A stretch of DNA of 64,000 nt from an uncultured Clostridia bacterium (GCA_934154805.1 CAKPGM010000005.1:1-64000); one strand, 5' to 3'. Positions 1 through 8,736 are shown, numbered from the stretch's first letter. Numbers and translations: made by a program. Notes: generated by a model not told the origin, from the sequence alone.

Positions 1-263
1 ATACCACCTTTAATCCATTGTGGAGCTCTAATACTTCCTTGTCTTGCTCTACCTGTTCCTTTTTGTCTCCATGGTTTCTTTCCACCACCAGAAACTTCAC
101 TTCTTGTTTTTGTACTTTGTGTACCTTGTCTTTGATTTGCTAAGAAATTTACTAAAACACTGTGTACTACAGCTTCATTTGGTTCAATTCCAAATACTTC
201 ATTTTTTAGTTCAACTTCTTTAACTTTTTTACCATTTATATCGTATACTTCTATTTTAGGCAT
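1..263 (-). CDS. rplD: 50S ribosomal protein L4 (uL4), N-terminal part
   Basis: This is the first 87 codons of L4, which binds 23S rRNA and lines the exit tunnel. The gene runs off the left edge. It starts at the ATG at 263 and begins MPKIEVYDINGKKV. The conserved L4 segment SGGGKKPWRQKGTGRARQGS is present near residue 60. It lies 15 bp after rplC in the order rpsJ-rplC-rplD, the standard S10 operon. In gamma-proteobacteria L4 represses this operon through the leader; whether it does so here is unknown. Identity is certain, but the C-terminus is not visible. Confidence 0.97.
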   Translation of the reverse strand, partial: MPKIEVYDINGKKVKEVELKNEVFGIEPNEAVVHSVLVNFLANQRQGTQSTKTRSEVSGGGKKPWRQKGTGRARQGSIRAPQWIKGG

Positions 264-278
264 TTTTCTTCCTCCTTC

Positions 279-908
279 CTATGCTTTTACACTTGATTTT
301 ATTTTTAATATTGCTCCATTTGCTCCTGGAACGCTTCCTTTTACAAGGATTACATTTTTGTCTAAATCTACAGAAACAACTTCTAGATTTTGTATTGTTA
401 TTGTATTTGTTCCCATATGTCCTGGAAGTCTCTTACCTTTGAATACTCTACCTGGTGTTGATGTAGATCCCATAGATCCTGGTCTTCTATGATACATAGA
501 ACCATGTCCCATAGGTCCTCTTGATTGTCCGTGTCTTTTAATAACACCTTGGAATCCTTTACCTTTTGAAGTTCCTTGGATGTCTACTTTGTCGCCTTTC
601 GCAAATACATCAGCTTTAAGTTCATCTCCAACTTTAACTTCTTCTACTGAGTCCATTCTGAATTCTCTTAAATATTTCTTTAATGCTAATTTTGATTTTG
701 CAAAATGTCCTTTAACTGGTTTGTTTACTTTGCTTTCTTTAACATCTCCGAAACCTAATTGTACTGCATTGTAACCATCGTTCTCTGTTGTTTTAACTTG
801 TGCTACAACACATGGTCCAGCTTCTATAACTGTTACTGGAATTACTTTTCCTTTTTCGTCGAATATTTGTGTCATTCCGACTTTTTTTCCTATTATTGCT
901 TTTTTCAT
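279..908 (-). CDS. rplC: 50S ribosomal protein L3 (uL3)
   Basis: This 209-residue protein has the normal bacterial L3 length. It binds near the peptidyl transferase centre and is needed early in 50S assembly. Visible hallmarks are the N-terminal GKKVGMTQIFDEKG, the central loop SKGKGFQGVIKRHG, and the RGPMGHGSMYHRRPGSMG segment that reaches the catalytic centre, followed by GHMGTNTITIQNLEVV. The start at 908 has a GGAGGAAATAA-type ribosome-binding site. It is the second gene of the S10 operon; the 109-bp gap to rpsJ holds no gene or clear hairpin. Confidence 0.98.
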   Translation of the reverse strand: MKKAIIGKKVGMTQIFDEKGKVIPVTVIEAGPCVVAQVKTTENDGYNAVQLGFGDVKESKVNKPVKGHFAKSKLALKKYLREFRMDSVEEVKVGDELKADVFAKGDKVDIQGTSKGKGFQGVIKRHGQSRGPMGHGSMYHRRPGSMGSTSTPGRVFKGKRLPGHMGTNTITIQNLEVVSVDLDKNVILVKGSVPGANGAILKIKSSVKA

Positions 909-1017
909 TGTTTATTTCCTCCTAACTATTGGCTTATAAATTTGATAATTTATTAGCTTGGTTTGTTGTTTTTGTTTTTGGTTGTTGCAACTCTCAACCT
1001 TATATTTTAATACTTAA

Positions 1018-1347
1018 TTATTTGATTTCTATATTTACACCAGCTGGTAGCTCAATTTTTGTTAAGCTCTCAATTGTTTTTTGTGTAGGATAAAGAATAT
1101 CAATAACTCTCTTGTGTGTTCTCATTTCGAATTGCTCTCTTGAGTCTTTGTGTTTGTGTGGAGAACGTAGTATTGTTACGATTTCCTTTTCTGTTGGTAA
1201 TGGAATAGGTCCTGAAACTTTAGCTCCTGTCTTTTTAGCAGTATCTACTATTTTTTCAGTAGACTGTTCTAAAACTACTGGATCATAAGCTTTTAGTCTT
1301 ATTCTGATTTTACCATTTGTTACTTCTGTTGTTTGTTTTTTTGCCAT
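1018..1347 (-). CDS. rpsJ: 30S ribosomal protein S10 (uS10, NusE)
   Basis: S10 of 109 residues is a 30S head protein and a NusB partner in antitermination. The family core is obvious: KIRIRLKAYDPVVLEQS near residue 12, GPIPLPTEKEIVTILRSPHKHKDSREQFEMR, and THKRVIDILYPTQKTIESL. An upstream in-frame ATG at 1398 exists, but the real start is the ATG at 1347 (MAKKQTTE), because GGAGGGAAAATTAC sits just before it and S10 never carries such an extension. It is the first gene of its operon, after a structured leader of about 237 nt. Confidence 0.98.
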   Translation of the reverse strand: MAKKQTTEVTNGKIRIRLKAYDPVVLEQSTEKIVDTAKKTGAKVSGPIPLPTEKEIVTILRSPHKHKDSREQFEMRTHKRVIDILYPTQKTIESLTKIELPAGVNIEIK

Positions 1348-1584
1348 GTAATTTTCCCTCCTTAATTTTTTATTTTTGGTCGGAAGGTATAAACGCACCC
1401 TGGTGTTCTATGCATCACCAATATAAAAGCCCAAGTTTTGCGCATGAATATCTTGGGATAAGTGCTTTGTCTTTATAAACCTTACCGCCTGGTCTAAGCC
1501 ATGACATGCTCCATGAAAGTTCCCTCCAACCTCTGGTTTATCAATGGTTGTAGCCACATTTCACTTCAACGCTATCTTACATGC
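1348..1584 (-). ncRNA. Structured 5' leader of the S10 operon
   Basis: The transcript from the consensus promoter at 1591-1619 would have an untranslated leader of about 237 nt before rpsJ. It is more GC-rich than ordinary spacers and holds paired elements: CCCAAG at 1430-1435 with CTTGGG at 1452-1457, and TGGTG at 1401-1405 with CACCA at 1416-1420. A leader of this length and structure before ribosomal genes is usually an autoregulatory protein-binding element. I cannot match it to a named leader family; it does not look like a T-box or a common metabolite riboswitch. Confidence 0.6.
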
Positions 1585-1590
1585 TTTTCT

Positions 1591-1619
1591 ATTATATACT
1601 TTTTCTTTATTGTTGTCAA
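1591..1619 (-). promoter_or_regulatory. Consensus sigma-A promoter of the S10 operon
   Basis: On the minus strand this reads TTGACA, a 17-base spacer, then TATAAT, a perfect match at both boxes. Transcription would begin near 1584 and run through the leader into rpsJ. Confidence 0.9.
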
Positions 1620-1780
1620 TGGTTTTGATTGATTTTCATCATTTTTTCTTATTAACATATGATAATTGATAATTTCTTAAGTAATTGTATAAGAATCATA
1701 ATTCATTTTCTATATCTTTTCTCATATAATTCCCATCCTTTCAAAGAAAAGATGAGTTTATTATACTAAAAAGACGTAGA
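1620..1780. other. Intergenic AT-rich stretch, no gene seen
   Basis: This is the quiet part of the gap between the S10 promoter and the terminator of the prepilin-FGE gene. It contains only AT-rich sequence with short imperfect inverted repeats. I see no ORF, RNA gene or convincing promoter. Confidence 0.6.
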
Positions 1781-1830
1781 AAAACTGAGCAATTTTGCTC
1801 AATTTTACTTGAGAACTTTTGCTCAGTTTT
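1781..1830 (-). terminator. Terminator of the prepilin-FGE gene
   Basis: AACTGAGCAA at 1783-1792 pairs with TTGCTCAGTT at 1819-1828, and the minus-strand transcript then runs into a T-rich stretch. It lies about 70 bp downstream of the stop codon. Confidence 0.7.
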
Positions 1831-1898
1831 ATTATACAATTTACATTTTAAACTTTATACCTGTTTACATAACTATCTTTCAGTATAGAAACTCGCAC

Positions 1899-3333
1899 CT
1901 ATTTACATAACTTTTTTACATAGGAACGTCTTATTACTTTATTATTAAAGTAGGACGAGAACCGTGTGTAGTCACCACCGTTAAAGATCGGAATGCTGCC
2001 ACTGCAGAGAGAAGCTGGATAGTTAGAGCTATCGAGGATGTAGTAACCACCCCTGCCAGCTCGATAATCGGTGTCGTTCGCCTCTTGGGTCCATTCATTA
2101 CAATTCCCCGCTAGGTCATAGATATTGTTTGCCATTGTAAATGTTGTTCTTCCTGTATTTAACTTTGAACTTGTTCCACTTGCTTTTATCACCGTTGTTC
2201 CATCATCTGCTTTTACTGATGTATTATTATAATTCCCCCATGAACTTGAATCATTATTCACTTCATCACTTGTCTTTGCTCCTGAACTTATCAACCAATT
2301 CATAGTCACATCCCATTGGCATCCCCATATCATTCTTGTTTCTACTTTATTACCTGCTTTTAATTCTTTACATTTTTTATATAAAGTATACCAATCTGTG
2401 TTTGTTAATGTTGTTTTATCTTTTTGAACTCCTGCATCTGATAACTCATATCTTCCTATATAAAATCCTCCATATTCTCCAATACTTGCTATCATTTCAT
2501 TATAATCTGCAACAAACGCTTCTGCCATTTTTTCTTTACTTGCAAATCCTAATATGTCTTTATAATATTCTTCTTTTACATCACAGTTTGTTCCATTGTA
2601 AATCACTAGGTCTGGTTCGCGGTAATTGTTAGAAGTTGACGTTCCAGGCGTAGCTCTTGTTTTTCCACTTATTATTCCTGATTTTGAATATTTATTTGTT
2701 GTTACTGTTGTTCCACATAATGTATATTCTGTTTTATTGCTCGTATCACACATTACTGTTACATCTGGTACCGGTACCCATACCCATTCATTATTATTAT
2801 CATCTCTTATTACAAGTCCGTGGTCTACTGAATCTTGACTTGGTGGATTATCTCCATCTCCCCATTGAGATGTATCTGTATCAACAGGAGTATACCCATC
2901 AGGAATTGTTGGATTATTACTATTTCCTTCTCCTCCATCTATTGTTCTGTTTCCTGTACTTCCTCCATCAATTGAATCTAAGTCTACAATATATTCATTT
3001 CCGCTTTCTACAAATTTTACCTTTACTTTTGAACTATCTCCATCTAATTCTGTTTCGTTTGGTTCTGCTTCCTCTTTTAATGCTTCTTCAAAACTTTCTT
3101 TAGATATAGTTCCATCCTTACTTCTTATTCTAGCTAACATTTGAGCTCTGTTTATTATCTCTTTTTCGTTATCTTGTATAGCTTGTGTTTTTGCATCTTC
3201 TGTTTTGTTAATTATTCCATTATCATCTATAACTGCTCCTATTGTTATTCCTGCAAGAACTAAAATTACTATTATTGTAATAACCAAAGCTATTAATGTT
3301 ATTCCGTTTTTTGTCTTTTAAAGATTTTCTCAT
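1899..3333 (-). CDS. Prepilin-like protein with C-terminal FGE/C-type-lectin domain, frameshifted near the start
   Basis: The protein has a class-III-like signal (GITLIALVITIIVILVLAGI), a helical and linker region of about 100 residues, then an FGE/SUMF1-type C-type-lectin domain (YDLAGNCNEWTQEA, RAGRGG, PAS). It is probably surface-exposed. The only start with a good ribosome-binding site (GAAGGAGGAAATACAAA) is the ATG at 3333, but that frame leaves the prepilin frame at an A6 run (rc of 3307-3312). With five A's it would read MRKSLKDKNGITLIAL. The uninterrupted frame is 1899-3287, starting at an internal Met that lacks half the signal peptide. The last ~60 codons are about 50% G+C against about 30% upstream and end in a stem-loop, as in retroelement-diversified genes. 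The N-terminal module resembles the protein at 7639, while the C-terminal domain resembles the one at 24120. Catalytic FGE activity is not implied. Confidence 0.82.
1935..2062 (-). other. Candidate DGR variable region and stem-loop in the prepilin-FGE gene
   Basis: From RGG to the stop-proximal TACTTT, nearly every codon at the family's variable positions ends in C or T: TAC TAC ATC CTC GAT AGC, then CTC TGC AGT GGC AGC ATT, then ATC TTT AAC, then GAC TAC. This NNY pattern is what adenine mutagenesis of AAY template codons produces. The segment is followed by a 7-bp stem, 4-nt loop element (TACTTTATTATTAAAGTA, 1935-1952), also found at 24131-24150. No template repeat or reverse transcriptase is in the window, so this is an inference. 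Confidence 0.55.
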
Positions 3334-3505
3334 TTTGTATTTCCTCCTTCTTTAGTTGTCCTATTTATCTTGTCTTTATTGTTTAATAAACATCTACATA
3401 TTTTATAGATATTTACCTTAGACTTATACTATCACAACAAAAATTTTTTTACAAGTACTTTTTTATTTTTGTTCCGTGTATATGAGTGATTTTTTACATT
3501 AAAAT
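3334..3505. other. Upstream region of the prepilin-FGE gene
   Basis: No gene is seen. A possible minus-strand promoter reads TTGTAA, 17 bases, TAGTAT within about 3428-3456. There is no inverted-repeat switch of the kind found before four other prepilin genes. Confidence 0.4.
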
Positions 3506-3549
3506 CATAAAAATCCCTAAATTTGTTTTCACAATTTAAGGATTTTTAT
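3506..3549 (-). terminator. Terminator of the ligase-SpoIIP fusion gene
   Basis: AAAATCC pairs with GGATTTTT around inner arms TAAATT and AATTTA. It lies directly after the stop codon and has a T-rich 3' side on the minus strand. Confidence 0.75.
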
Positions 3550-3551
3550 AA

Positions 3552-6437
3552 CTAGTATACATCTTTCATAATCTCGGCTAATATTTTCACAGAATTTTGA
3601 GCTTCTTCTATTGTATTACAATTTTCTCCAACTTCTACAAGAATAGCATATTCACTCAAATCTTGATTATAATTTTCATTTCTAATTATAATAGGTAAAA
3701 ATAATCCTGGATATTTTTCTTCAGCTTTTCTTTGTAGCTCTATAGCAAGTTTTAAGTTCTTTAATACCTTTTCTTCTTCCATATTTGTTGCAATAACAAA
3801 TCTTAAATTAGCGTATCTCTCACCATCTATTTCTACTGTACTTGCAGTATGTTCCACTTCCGAATATGAATCCCTATGTACATCTATAATAGTACTTATA
3901 TTATTTTTTTCTAATATATTTTCTACTTTTACTCTTGATCTTTTATATGCGCCTGTTGTTGAAGGTAAATCAAAATATTCAGAATTATGAATAACGTTGA
4001 ATCCCATTTCTGTTAAAGATTCTTCAAATACATTTCCAATTCTAACAATATTATAGTTTTCATCCAAGCTTCTGTAATTTTTATACATCTCATACTCTTC
4101 ATTTGACTTAAAACTTTCCGAAGTATGTGTGTGGTATAGTAATATATTTTTGTTCAACTCCAATTTTGTATTTGATACTACTTCTTCATCTATTCCAATG
4201 TCTGAATCATTTATAATTTTTATTCCACAACAATATTGTTTTTTTATTTCTTGTATTTCTTTATATATGTTTTCCAATTCGTTTATTTTGTTTCCCTTTT
4301 CTTCATCATTTTCCATATTCTTTATCTTTTCTAGTGTCTCTGGATATTCTTCTATGATTTTATTTATATCCTTATTTATTATTTTTTCATATCCAATATA
4401 CTGTTTAGAAAGTATTTTAACCACACTATGTAGGCTTCTTATTTTCTCTGTAACACTAGATATATCATAATCTTCTTTATTAGTATAATTTAATAGATTT
4501 TCGTTAGCTCTTGAGATTTCTTCTTCCTGAGTATTATCATTTGCATAATATTCTATTAGTTGTTTATTTTTTTCAGCATAATCGTATTTTTCATACTTAG
4601 TTATATTTTCATATTCTTTTACTAACTTGCTATTAATATTCATATATTCTTCAGAATCATATCTTAATCCATTTTTGTTTCTTATCAAATTTGTTATTCT
4701 TTTATTTGAAGAATATAATGTATCATTAAAATTAAAATATATATTTGCAAACAATATTAGTAAAACGAATAAATTAATAAATATATTTCCTTCTTTTTCA
4801 TTTTGTTTCAAGTTATTAGCAATTATTCCTAATAAGGCAAATTCATACAGCATAATCATTACAAATTCCATATCTATATCTATCATAGAATGTATCCAAA
4901 TCGCTAGTATAGAAAATAAAATTGAAAGTTGCTCTGTATTCTTTCTCTTTATTATTTTTATAAGTATTTCAATTAATAATACACATATTTCCAGATAAGC
5001 TATAATTCCTAGTATTCCAAATTCCAATAATATTTTAGCCGTATAACTATGTAACATATTTGCTGTATAATTATAACTTTGAATCTCTTTGTATTTATAT
5101 TTCCAGCCATTTCCACCTATTCCTGTCAACCAATTATCTTTTGATAGCCTTATTGCATCTTTTATCATCTCTATTCTTTCTACTGCAGTTTTATAATGTA
5201 TATTTATATTCTTTATTTTTTCTATTAACTTTGTTGGAAGAATTTTATATTCCAGTGGTATTTCTTGGTTATTTAATAATAATTTTTTTATTGTTAAATT
5301 TTTATCTAAATACTTATATTTTGACTTAAATTCTATTTTTATCTCTGCTGTATCTGGCTGTGTTTTTACTGTTATCTTTTTTATTCCAGAATATGTTCCA
5401 AATTCTATTTGAGTATTTGCAACTTCCTTATTCTTCTTATTCCTTTCCAATAAGTTAATCGTGAAAATATCATTATCTTTTGGTGTAGTTGATTCAATAT
5501 AGAACTCAAATATGTATTCAGTATTTGGTTGCAAATTATTTATTATTTTAGCCTTATAGTCTTCATCACCACCAGAAGAGAATACTTTATACTCATCATA
5601 AATATTTAAACCTACAATTATATATGATATAAAAAATACAAATGCTATAATTACAACCAATAACAATACCCTTTTGTTTATTCTTCTTAGACTACTCTCT
5701 TTCTTTATTCTTTCTACTAATATGTTGGCGAAATACGCTAGTAATACTAATATTATTAATATAATCCACGATACAAAATAATTCTGTATCATATTACATT
5801 TTTCAAATACAAAGCAGTATATTAATGACATCACTAAAGATAGAAGTACATTTTCTATTATATCCTCTCTCTTTTCCTTCTCTTTCAAAGAAACTATATA
5901 ACCTATAATTAGTATTGGCATTATAATAAATACAGCTTTTGAATAAGTTAAAATAATTCCGATAAAAAGTATACACGTTATTGTTTTATATATTGCTCTT
6001 ATACTTTGTTTTTTGCTTTTACCTATCAAGTTAAAGTTCAAAAACACCACACTCATTATAAAAGCCGAAAATGTATTTACATATTTAAATATCGATTGTA
6101 GTCTATCTTCCCCATTTGTTCCCATTGGAATTTTTAATTTATTAAGAATTTGCGTTAATCCTTTTGTTGTTATTGCATCAATTCCAATTATTATAGTAAT
6201 AGTTGTTATTACTACTATTATAATATTTAGTATTTTAGCAAATTTATCATTTTTGGGAATTATCGTTCTTGCAAGAATATATAGTAAAAAAGCATAAATA
6301 TAAAAGATTACTGTTTTTACGCTTGCATCTAAACTCACAAAAGTATTTGCAAGTATTGGTATTATTGTTGATATCACTAATAATGCCACTGCTATATCCA
6401 TTTTGTTTTTTATTATTTTTATTGGTCGTATTTTCAT
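3552..6437 (-). CDS. O-antigen-ligase-like membrane protein fused to a SpoIIP amidase domain
   Basis: This is one uninterrupted 961-residue frame. Residues 1-275 and about 430-570 form many membrane helices of the O-antigen ligase/Wzy_C type, with the motif WLTGIGGNGWK and a downstream HSYTAKILLEFGILG. Between them (about 280-400) is a soluble insert that looks like a beta-sandwich. A charged helical linker follows (about 590-760). Residues about 780-961 match SpoIIP: LLYHTHTSESF, then IIDVHRDSYSE, then YPGLFLPIII and ENYNQDLSEYAILVEVGENCNTIEEAQ. SpoIIP is a peptidoglycan amidase/endopeptidase acting outside the membrane during engulfment; Wzy-type ligases join glycans to lipid carriers or proteins. 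The fusion suggests glycan attachment coupled to wall cleavage, perhaps for the surface proteins on either side. Both domains are clear; the joint role is inferred. Confidence 0.85.
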   Translation of the reverse strand: MKIRPIKIIKNKMDIAVALLVISTIIPILANTFVSLDASVKTVIFYIYAFLLYILARTIIPKNDKFAKILNIIIVVITTITIIIGIDAITTKGLTQILNKLKIPMGTNGEDRLQSIFKYVNTFSAFIMSVVFLNFNLIGKSKKQSIRAIYKTITCILFIGIILTYSKAVFIIMPILIIGYIVSLKEKEKREDIIENVLLSLVMSLIYCFVFEKCNMIQNYFVSWIILIILVLLAYFANILVERIKKESSLRRINKRVLLLVVIIAFVFFISYIIVGLNIYDEYKVFSSGGDEDYKAKIINNLQPNTEYIFEFYIESTTPKDNDIFTINLLERNKKNKEVANTQIEFGTYSGIKKITVKTQPDTAEIKIEFKSKYKYLDKNLTIKKLLLNNQEIPLEYKILPTKLIEKIKNINIHYKTAVERIEMIKDAIRLSKDNWLTGIGGNGWKYKYKEIQSYNYTANMLHSYTAKILLEFGILGIIAYLEICVLLIEILIKIIKRKNTEQLSILFSILAIWIHSMIDIDMEFVMIMLYEFALLGIIANNLKQNEKEGNIFINLFVLLILFANIYFNFNDTLYSSNKRITNLIRNKNGLRYDSEEYMNINSKLVKEYENITKYEKYDYAEKNKQLIEYYANDNTQEEEISRANENLLNYTNKEDYDISSVTEKIRSLHSVVKILSKQYIGYEKIINKDINKIIEEYPETLEKIKNMENDEEKGNKINELENIYKEIQEIKKQYCCGIKIINDSDIGIDEEVVSNTKLELNKNILLYHTHTSESFKSNEEYEMYKNYRSLDENYNIVRIGNVFEESLTEMGFNVIHNSEYFDLPSTTGAYKRSRVKVENILEKNNISTIIDVHRDSYSEVEHTASTVEIDGERYANLRFVIATNMEEEKVLKNLKLAIELQRKAEEKYPGLFLPIIIRNENYNQDLSEYAILVEVGENCNTIEEAQNSVKILAEIMKDVY

Positions 6438-6460
6438 TCTTTTGCTCCATTTTTATTCAA

Positions 6461-6512
6461 AAAGCAAACTCTAAATAATAGCTATGTCTCTATTATTACA
6501 AGTTTGCTTTCA
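6461..6512 (-). terminator. Terminator of the prepilin gene at 6535
   Basis: AAGCAAACT pairs with AGTTTGCTT around a second pair AATAATAG and CTATTATT, with TTTTT on the minus-strand 3' side. Confidence 0.8.
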
Positions 6513-6534
6513 CTTTCTCATCTCAGTATTATGT

Positions 6535-7464
6535 CTATGTTATTTGCTCTGAATCTGGTCCCTCGTATAATACTTCTCCATTTGATATTATCTTTTTTGC
6601 TCCCCATTTATCTTCTGGTATTGTTAAATTACTATTCTTACCATTAACAAAGTTTATTGTTACTGTTCTATAAATTGTTTTATGACTAATATTAGAATCC
6701 TCTTCATAGGTATAACTATAGTTTCCAAAATCCCAATTTATATTCTCTACGCTCTCCGGTAATTCTATACTCTCCAAGTTTTTAAAATTTCTGCACCAAG
6801 ATACTGTGCTAAATTCTATTAACTTTGCTTGACTCTGTATCTTCGTTATTCCCAATATATAGACTTTTTGATTCCAGTAAAGTGTGCCATCAAATAAAAT
6901 TTCTCTTAAATTAAATTTTACTACATTTTTTCCTTCTATTTTTTCTGGTATAATTAATATCGAATTTTTCAACGTAACCTCGTAATCTTTATATGTATGT
7001 CCAAGGTCAACCACTTTCGTATCAGCACCTCTTATATCTATTCCAGTTATTTCTATATTTCCATCACTATTTTCGTTATAAATCCACTTTACTTCTTCAG
7101 TATCTTCTTTTCCTTCTGTTACTTTTCCTGTTGTTTTTGATATTGTTATATCTTCTCCCTTGTACTTAAATTTGTAGTCTTTGTTAGTTTCTGACACACT
7201 TACTCCTAGCTCTTCTCCTAGTTTTTTAGCTACTTCATCTTCTGTTATTTTATCTGCAAGCACATCTGTACGAACAGATGAGTACGCTAATTCCACTTCT
7301 TCTTTTATTTGTCCCGTTTTATATGATCTTTTTGCATCTTTTGATCTATTGATTATTCCATTATTATCAATCAACAAACTAATACTAACTCCTGCAAGTA
7401 TTAAAAGCACCACTATTGTTACAACTAAAGCAATTAAAGTTATTCCTTTTTTATTTTTTATCAT
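6535..7464 (-). CDS. Prepilin-like surface protein
   Basis: This 309-residue protein begins MIKNKKGITLIALVVT, a short basic leader followed by Gly and a 20-residue hydrophobic helix as in type IV prepilins, then NNGIINRSKDAK. The usual Glu at mature position 5 is Ala. The rest is an exported, mainly beta-rich region; around residues 200-290 it has short 'LESIELPESVENI' style segments like degenerate BspA leucine-rich repeats. The start is supported by AAAGGAGGAATACAG. It has its own promoter with a palindromic spacer (7533-7561) and a strong terminator. Function is unknown, probably surface display or adhesion. No pilus assembly genes are nearby. Confidence 0.82.
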   Translation of the reverse strand: MIKNKKGITLIALVVTIVVLLILAGVSISLLIDNNGIINRSKDAKRSYKTGQIKEEVELAYSSVRTDVLADKITEDEVAKKLGEELGVSVSETNKDYKFKYKGEDITISKTTGKVTEGKEDTEEVKWIYNENSDGNIEITGIDIRGADTKVVDLGHTYKDYEVTLKNSILIIPEKIEGKNVVKFNLREILFDGTLYWNQKVYILGITKIQSQAKLIEFSTVSWCRNFKNLESIELPESVENINWDFGNYSYTYEEDSNISHKTIYRTVTINFVNGKNSNLTIPEDKWGAKKIISNGEVLYEGPDSEQIT

Positions 7465-7532
7465 TCTGTATTCCTCCTTTTATTTTACTTTTGTTTTTAC
7501 TATTTTTTTGACTCTCTCATTCATTTATGGTT

Positions 7533-7561
7533 ATTATAAAATATTTTATTTTATAAATCAA
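7533..7561 (-). promoter_or_regulatory. Promoter with palindromic spacer before a prepilin gene
   Basis: The minus strand reads TTGATT, 17 bases, TATAAT. The spacer region is a perfect palindrome, TATAAAATA-TTT-TATTTTATA (7535-7555). The same design occurs at 25530-25558 before another prepilin gene, suggesting an operator for a shared repressor. Confidence 0.7.
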
Positions 7562-7590
7562 TACTAATATTATATTTTATTCAAAAGATA

Positions 7591-7630
7591 AACAATAACA
7601 ATAAAAAGGTATTTTATGCCTTTTTATTGT
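7591..7630 (-). terminator. Terminator of the prepilin-Ig gene
   Basis: AACAATAAAAAGG pairs with CCTTTTTATTGTT around an 8-base loop. It lies directly after the stop of the gene at 7639. Confidence 0.85.
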
Positions 7631-7638
7631 TATATATA

Positions 7639-8676
7639 TTATTCAACATTCCAATTCTTTATTGTTCCACCTTCTGCTTCAACTTTTTCCAAGAATTTCT
7701 CTTTTGAATAAGTATTATTTGGCACTGTTGGCCAGCATTGCATGAATTTTCCATCATACGAACTATCTACTGTTTGCCAAGTAAATATAAGTGTAGTATC
7801 TCCTGCAGCATTAAAAAATGTATTAGCATTCAATACTTCAAAATTATTCTCAGCAATGTTCTTCAATTGTTCCCAGCTTTGAATAACTATATCATTCCAT
7901 ATTCTTAATCCGATTGTATTATACCTTGGATTATTAACAAATTCTCCCCAAGTCATTCCTTCTTTTGCATTACAATATGTTGTTCCTCCTTCTTGTGAAA
8001 CGCAAAGTAATTTTATCATTGTAGCATTCTTTACTGTTACATTACAAGTTGCTGTATACTCGTTAGAACTAACCTCAATCGTTGCAGTTCCTGCTGCTTT
8101 TACAGTAATAGTTCTAGTATTTCCATTTCCCGATATTGTTGCCACATCTGTATTTGAACTAGTCCAATTTAGTTCTCCCTCTATATTTTCTGTTATTGCC
8201 GTAAGACTTATATCTTCGGCAACTCCTTCTTCTATTGATGCTTCTATTTTTTCCTTATCAAATGTTATCTTAGGGGGATTAGCATATTTTACAGTATATT
8301 CATTTCCCGTTTCAAAAAACTTTACTATTAATTCTTCATCATCTTCTATTATTTCTATCTTGTTATTTCCTGCTTCTTTTATTATGGCTTCTTTAACAAT
8401 CTCTTTTGTTACAGGTTCGCCCTGACTGCTAATTCGTGCCGACATTTCAGCTCTACTTATTATTTCTTTTTCGTTAGCAATTATAGTTTGAGCTCTAGCC
8501 TCTTTAGCTTTACCAATTATTCCATTATCGTCTACTATCATTCCTATTGTTACTCCTGCCAAAATCAATATTATAACAATTGTTACTACTAGAGCTATTA
8601 ATGTTATTCCTTCCTTATTATCAATTATTTCGTTCCTTATTTTTCTAATCCTCATTAACTTTTGTTTTTTATCCAT
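7639..8676 (-). CDS. Prepilin-like protein with Ig-like (Big_2) domain
   Basis: This 345-residue protein has a 22-residue basic leader ending NKEGITLIALVVTIVIILIL, then NNGIIGKAKEARAQ and a helical segment. At about 140-225 lies a bacterial Ig-like group 2 domain (LNWTSSNTDVATISGNG, KAAGTATIEVS, ATCNVTV). The C-terminal 120 residues (WGEFVNNPRYNTIGLRIWND, then CWPTVPNN) are of unknown type. Big_2 domains are common stalks in intimin-like and other surface adhesins. It is the only prepilin gene here whose upstream invertible segment carries its promoter in the productive direction (8737-8925). The helical region resembles that of the frameshifted protein at 1899. A surface or adhesive role is inferred. 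Confidence 0.85.
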   Translation of the reverse strand: MDKKQKLMRIRKIRNEIIDNKEGITLIALVVTIVIILILAGVTIGMIVDDNGIIGKAKEARAQTIIANEKEIISRAEMSARISSQGEPVTKEIVKEAIIKEAGNNKIEIIEDDEELIVKFFETGNEYTVKYANPPKITFDKEKIEASIEEGVAEDISLTAITENIEGELNWTSSNTDVATISGNGNTRTITVKAAGTATIEVSSNEYTATCNVTVKNATMIKLLCVSQEGGTTYCNAKEGMTWGEFVNNPRYNTIGLRIWNDIVIQSWEQLKNIAENNFEVLNANTFFNAAGDTTLIFTWQTVDSSYDGKFMQCWPTVPNNTYSKEKFLEKVEAEGGTIKNWNVE

Positions 8677-8736
8677 TTTTTATCTCCTTTTCATTCATAT
8701 ATAGTTATGTTTACTTATTAAATAATCATAGCTTTA

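Noticed and set aside
1640..1720. Inverted repeats around 1650-1710 as another invertible segment
   Set aside because: The arms are short and imperfect, enclose no promoter-like sequence, and do not match the family of arms elsewhere.
2336..3103. Long plus-strand frames opposite the prepilin-FGE gene
   Set aside because: They are shadow frames with leucine/tyrosine-rich low-complexity translations and no ribosome-binding sites.
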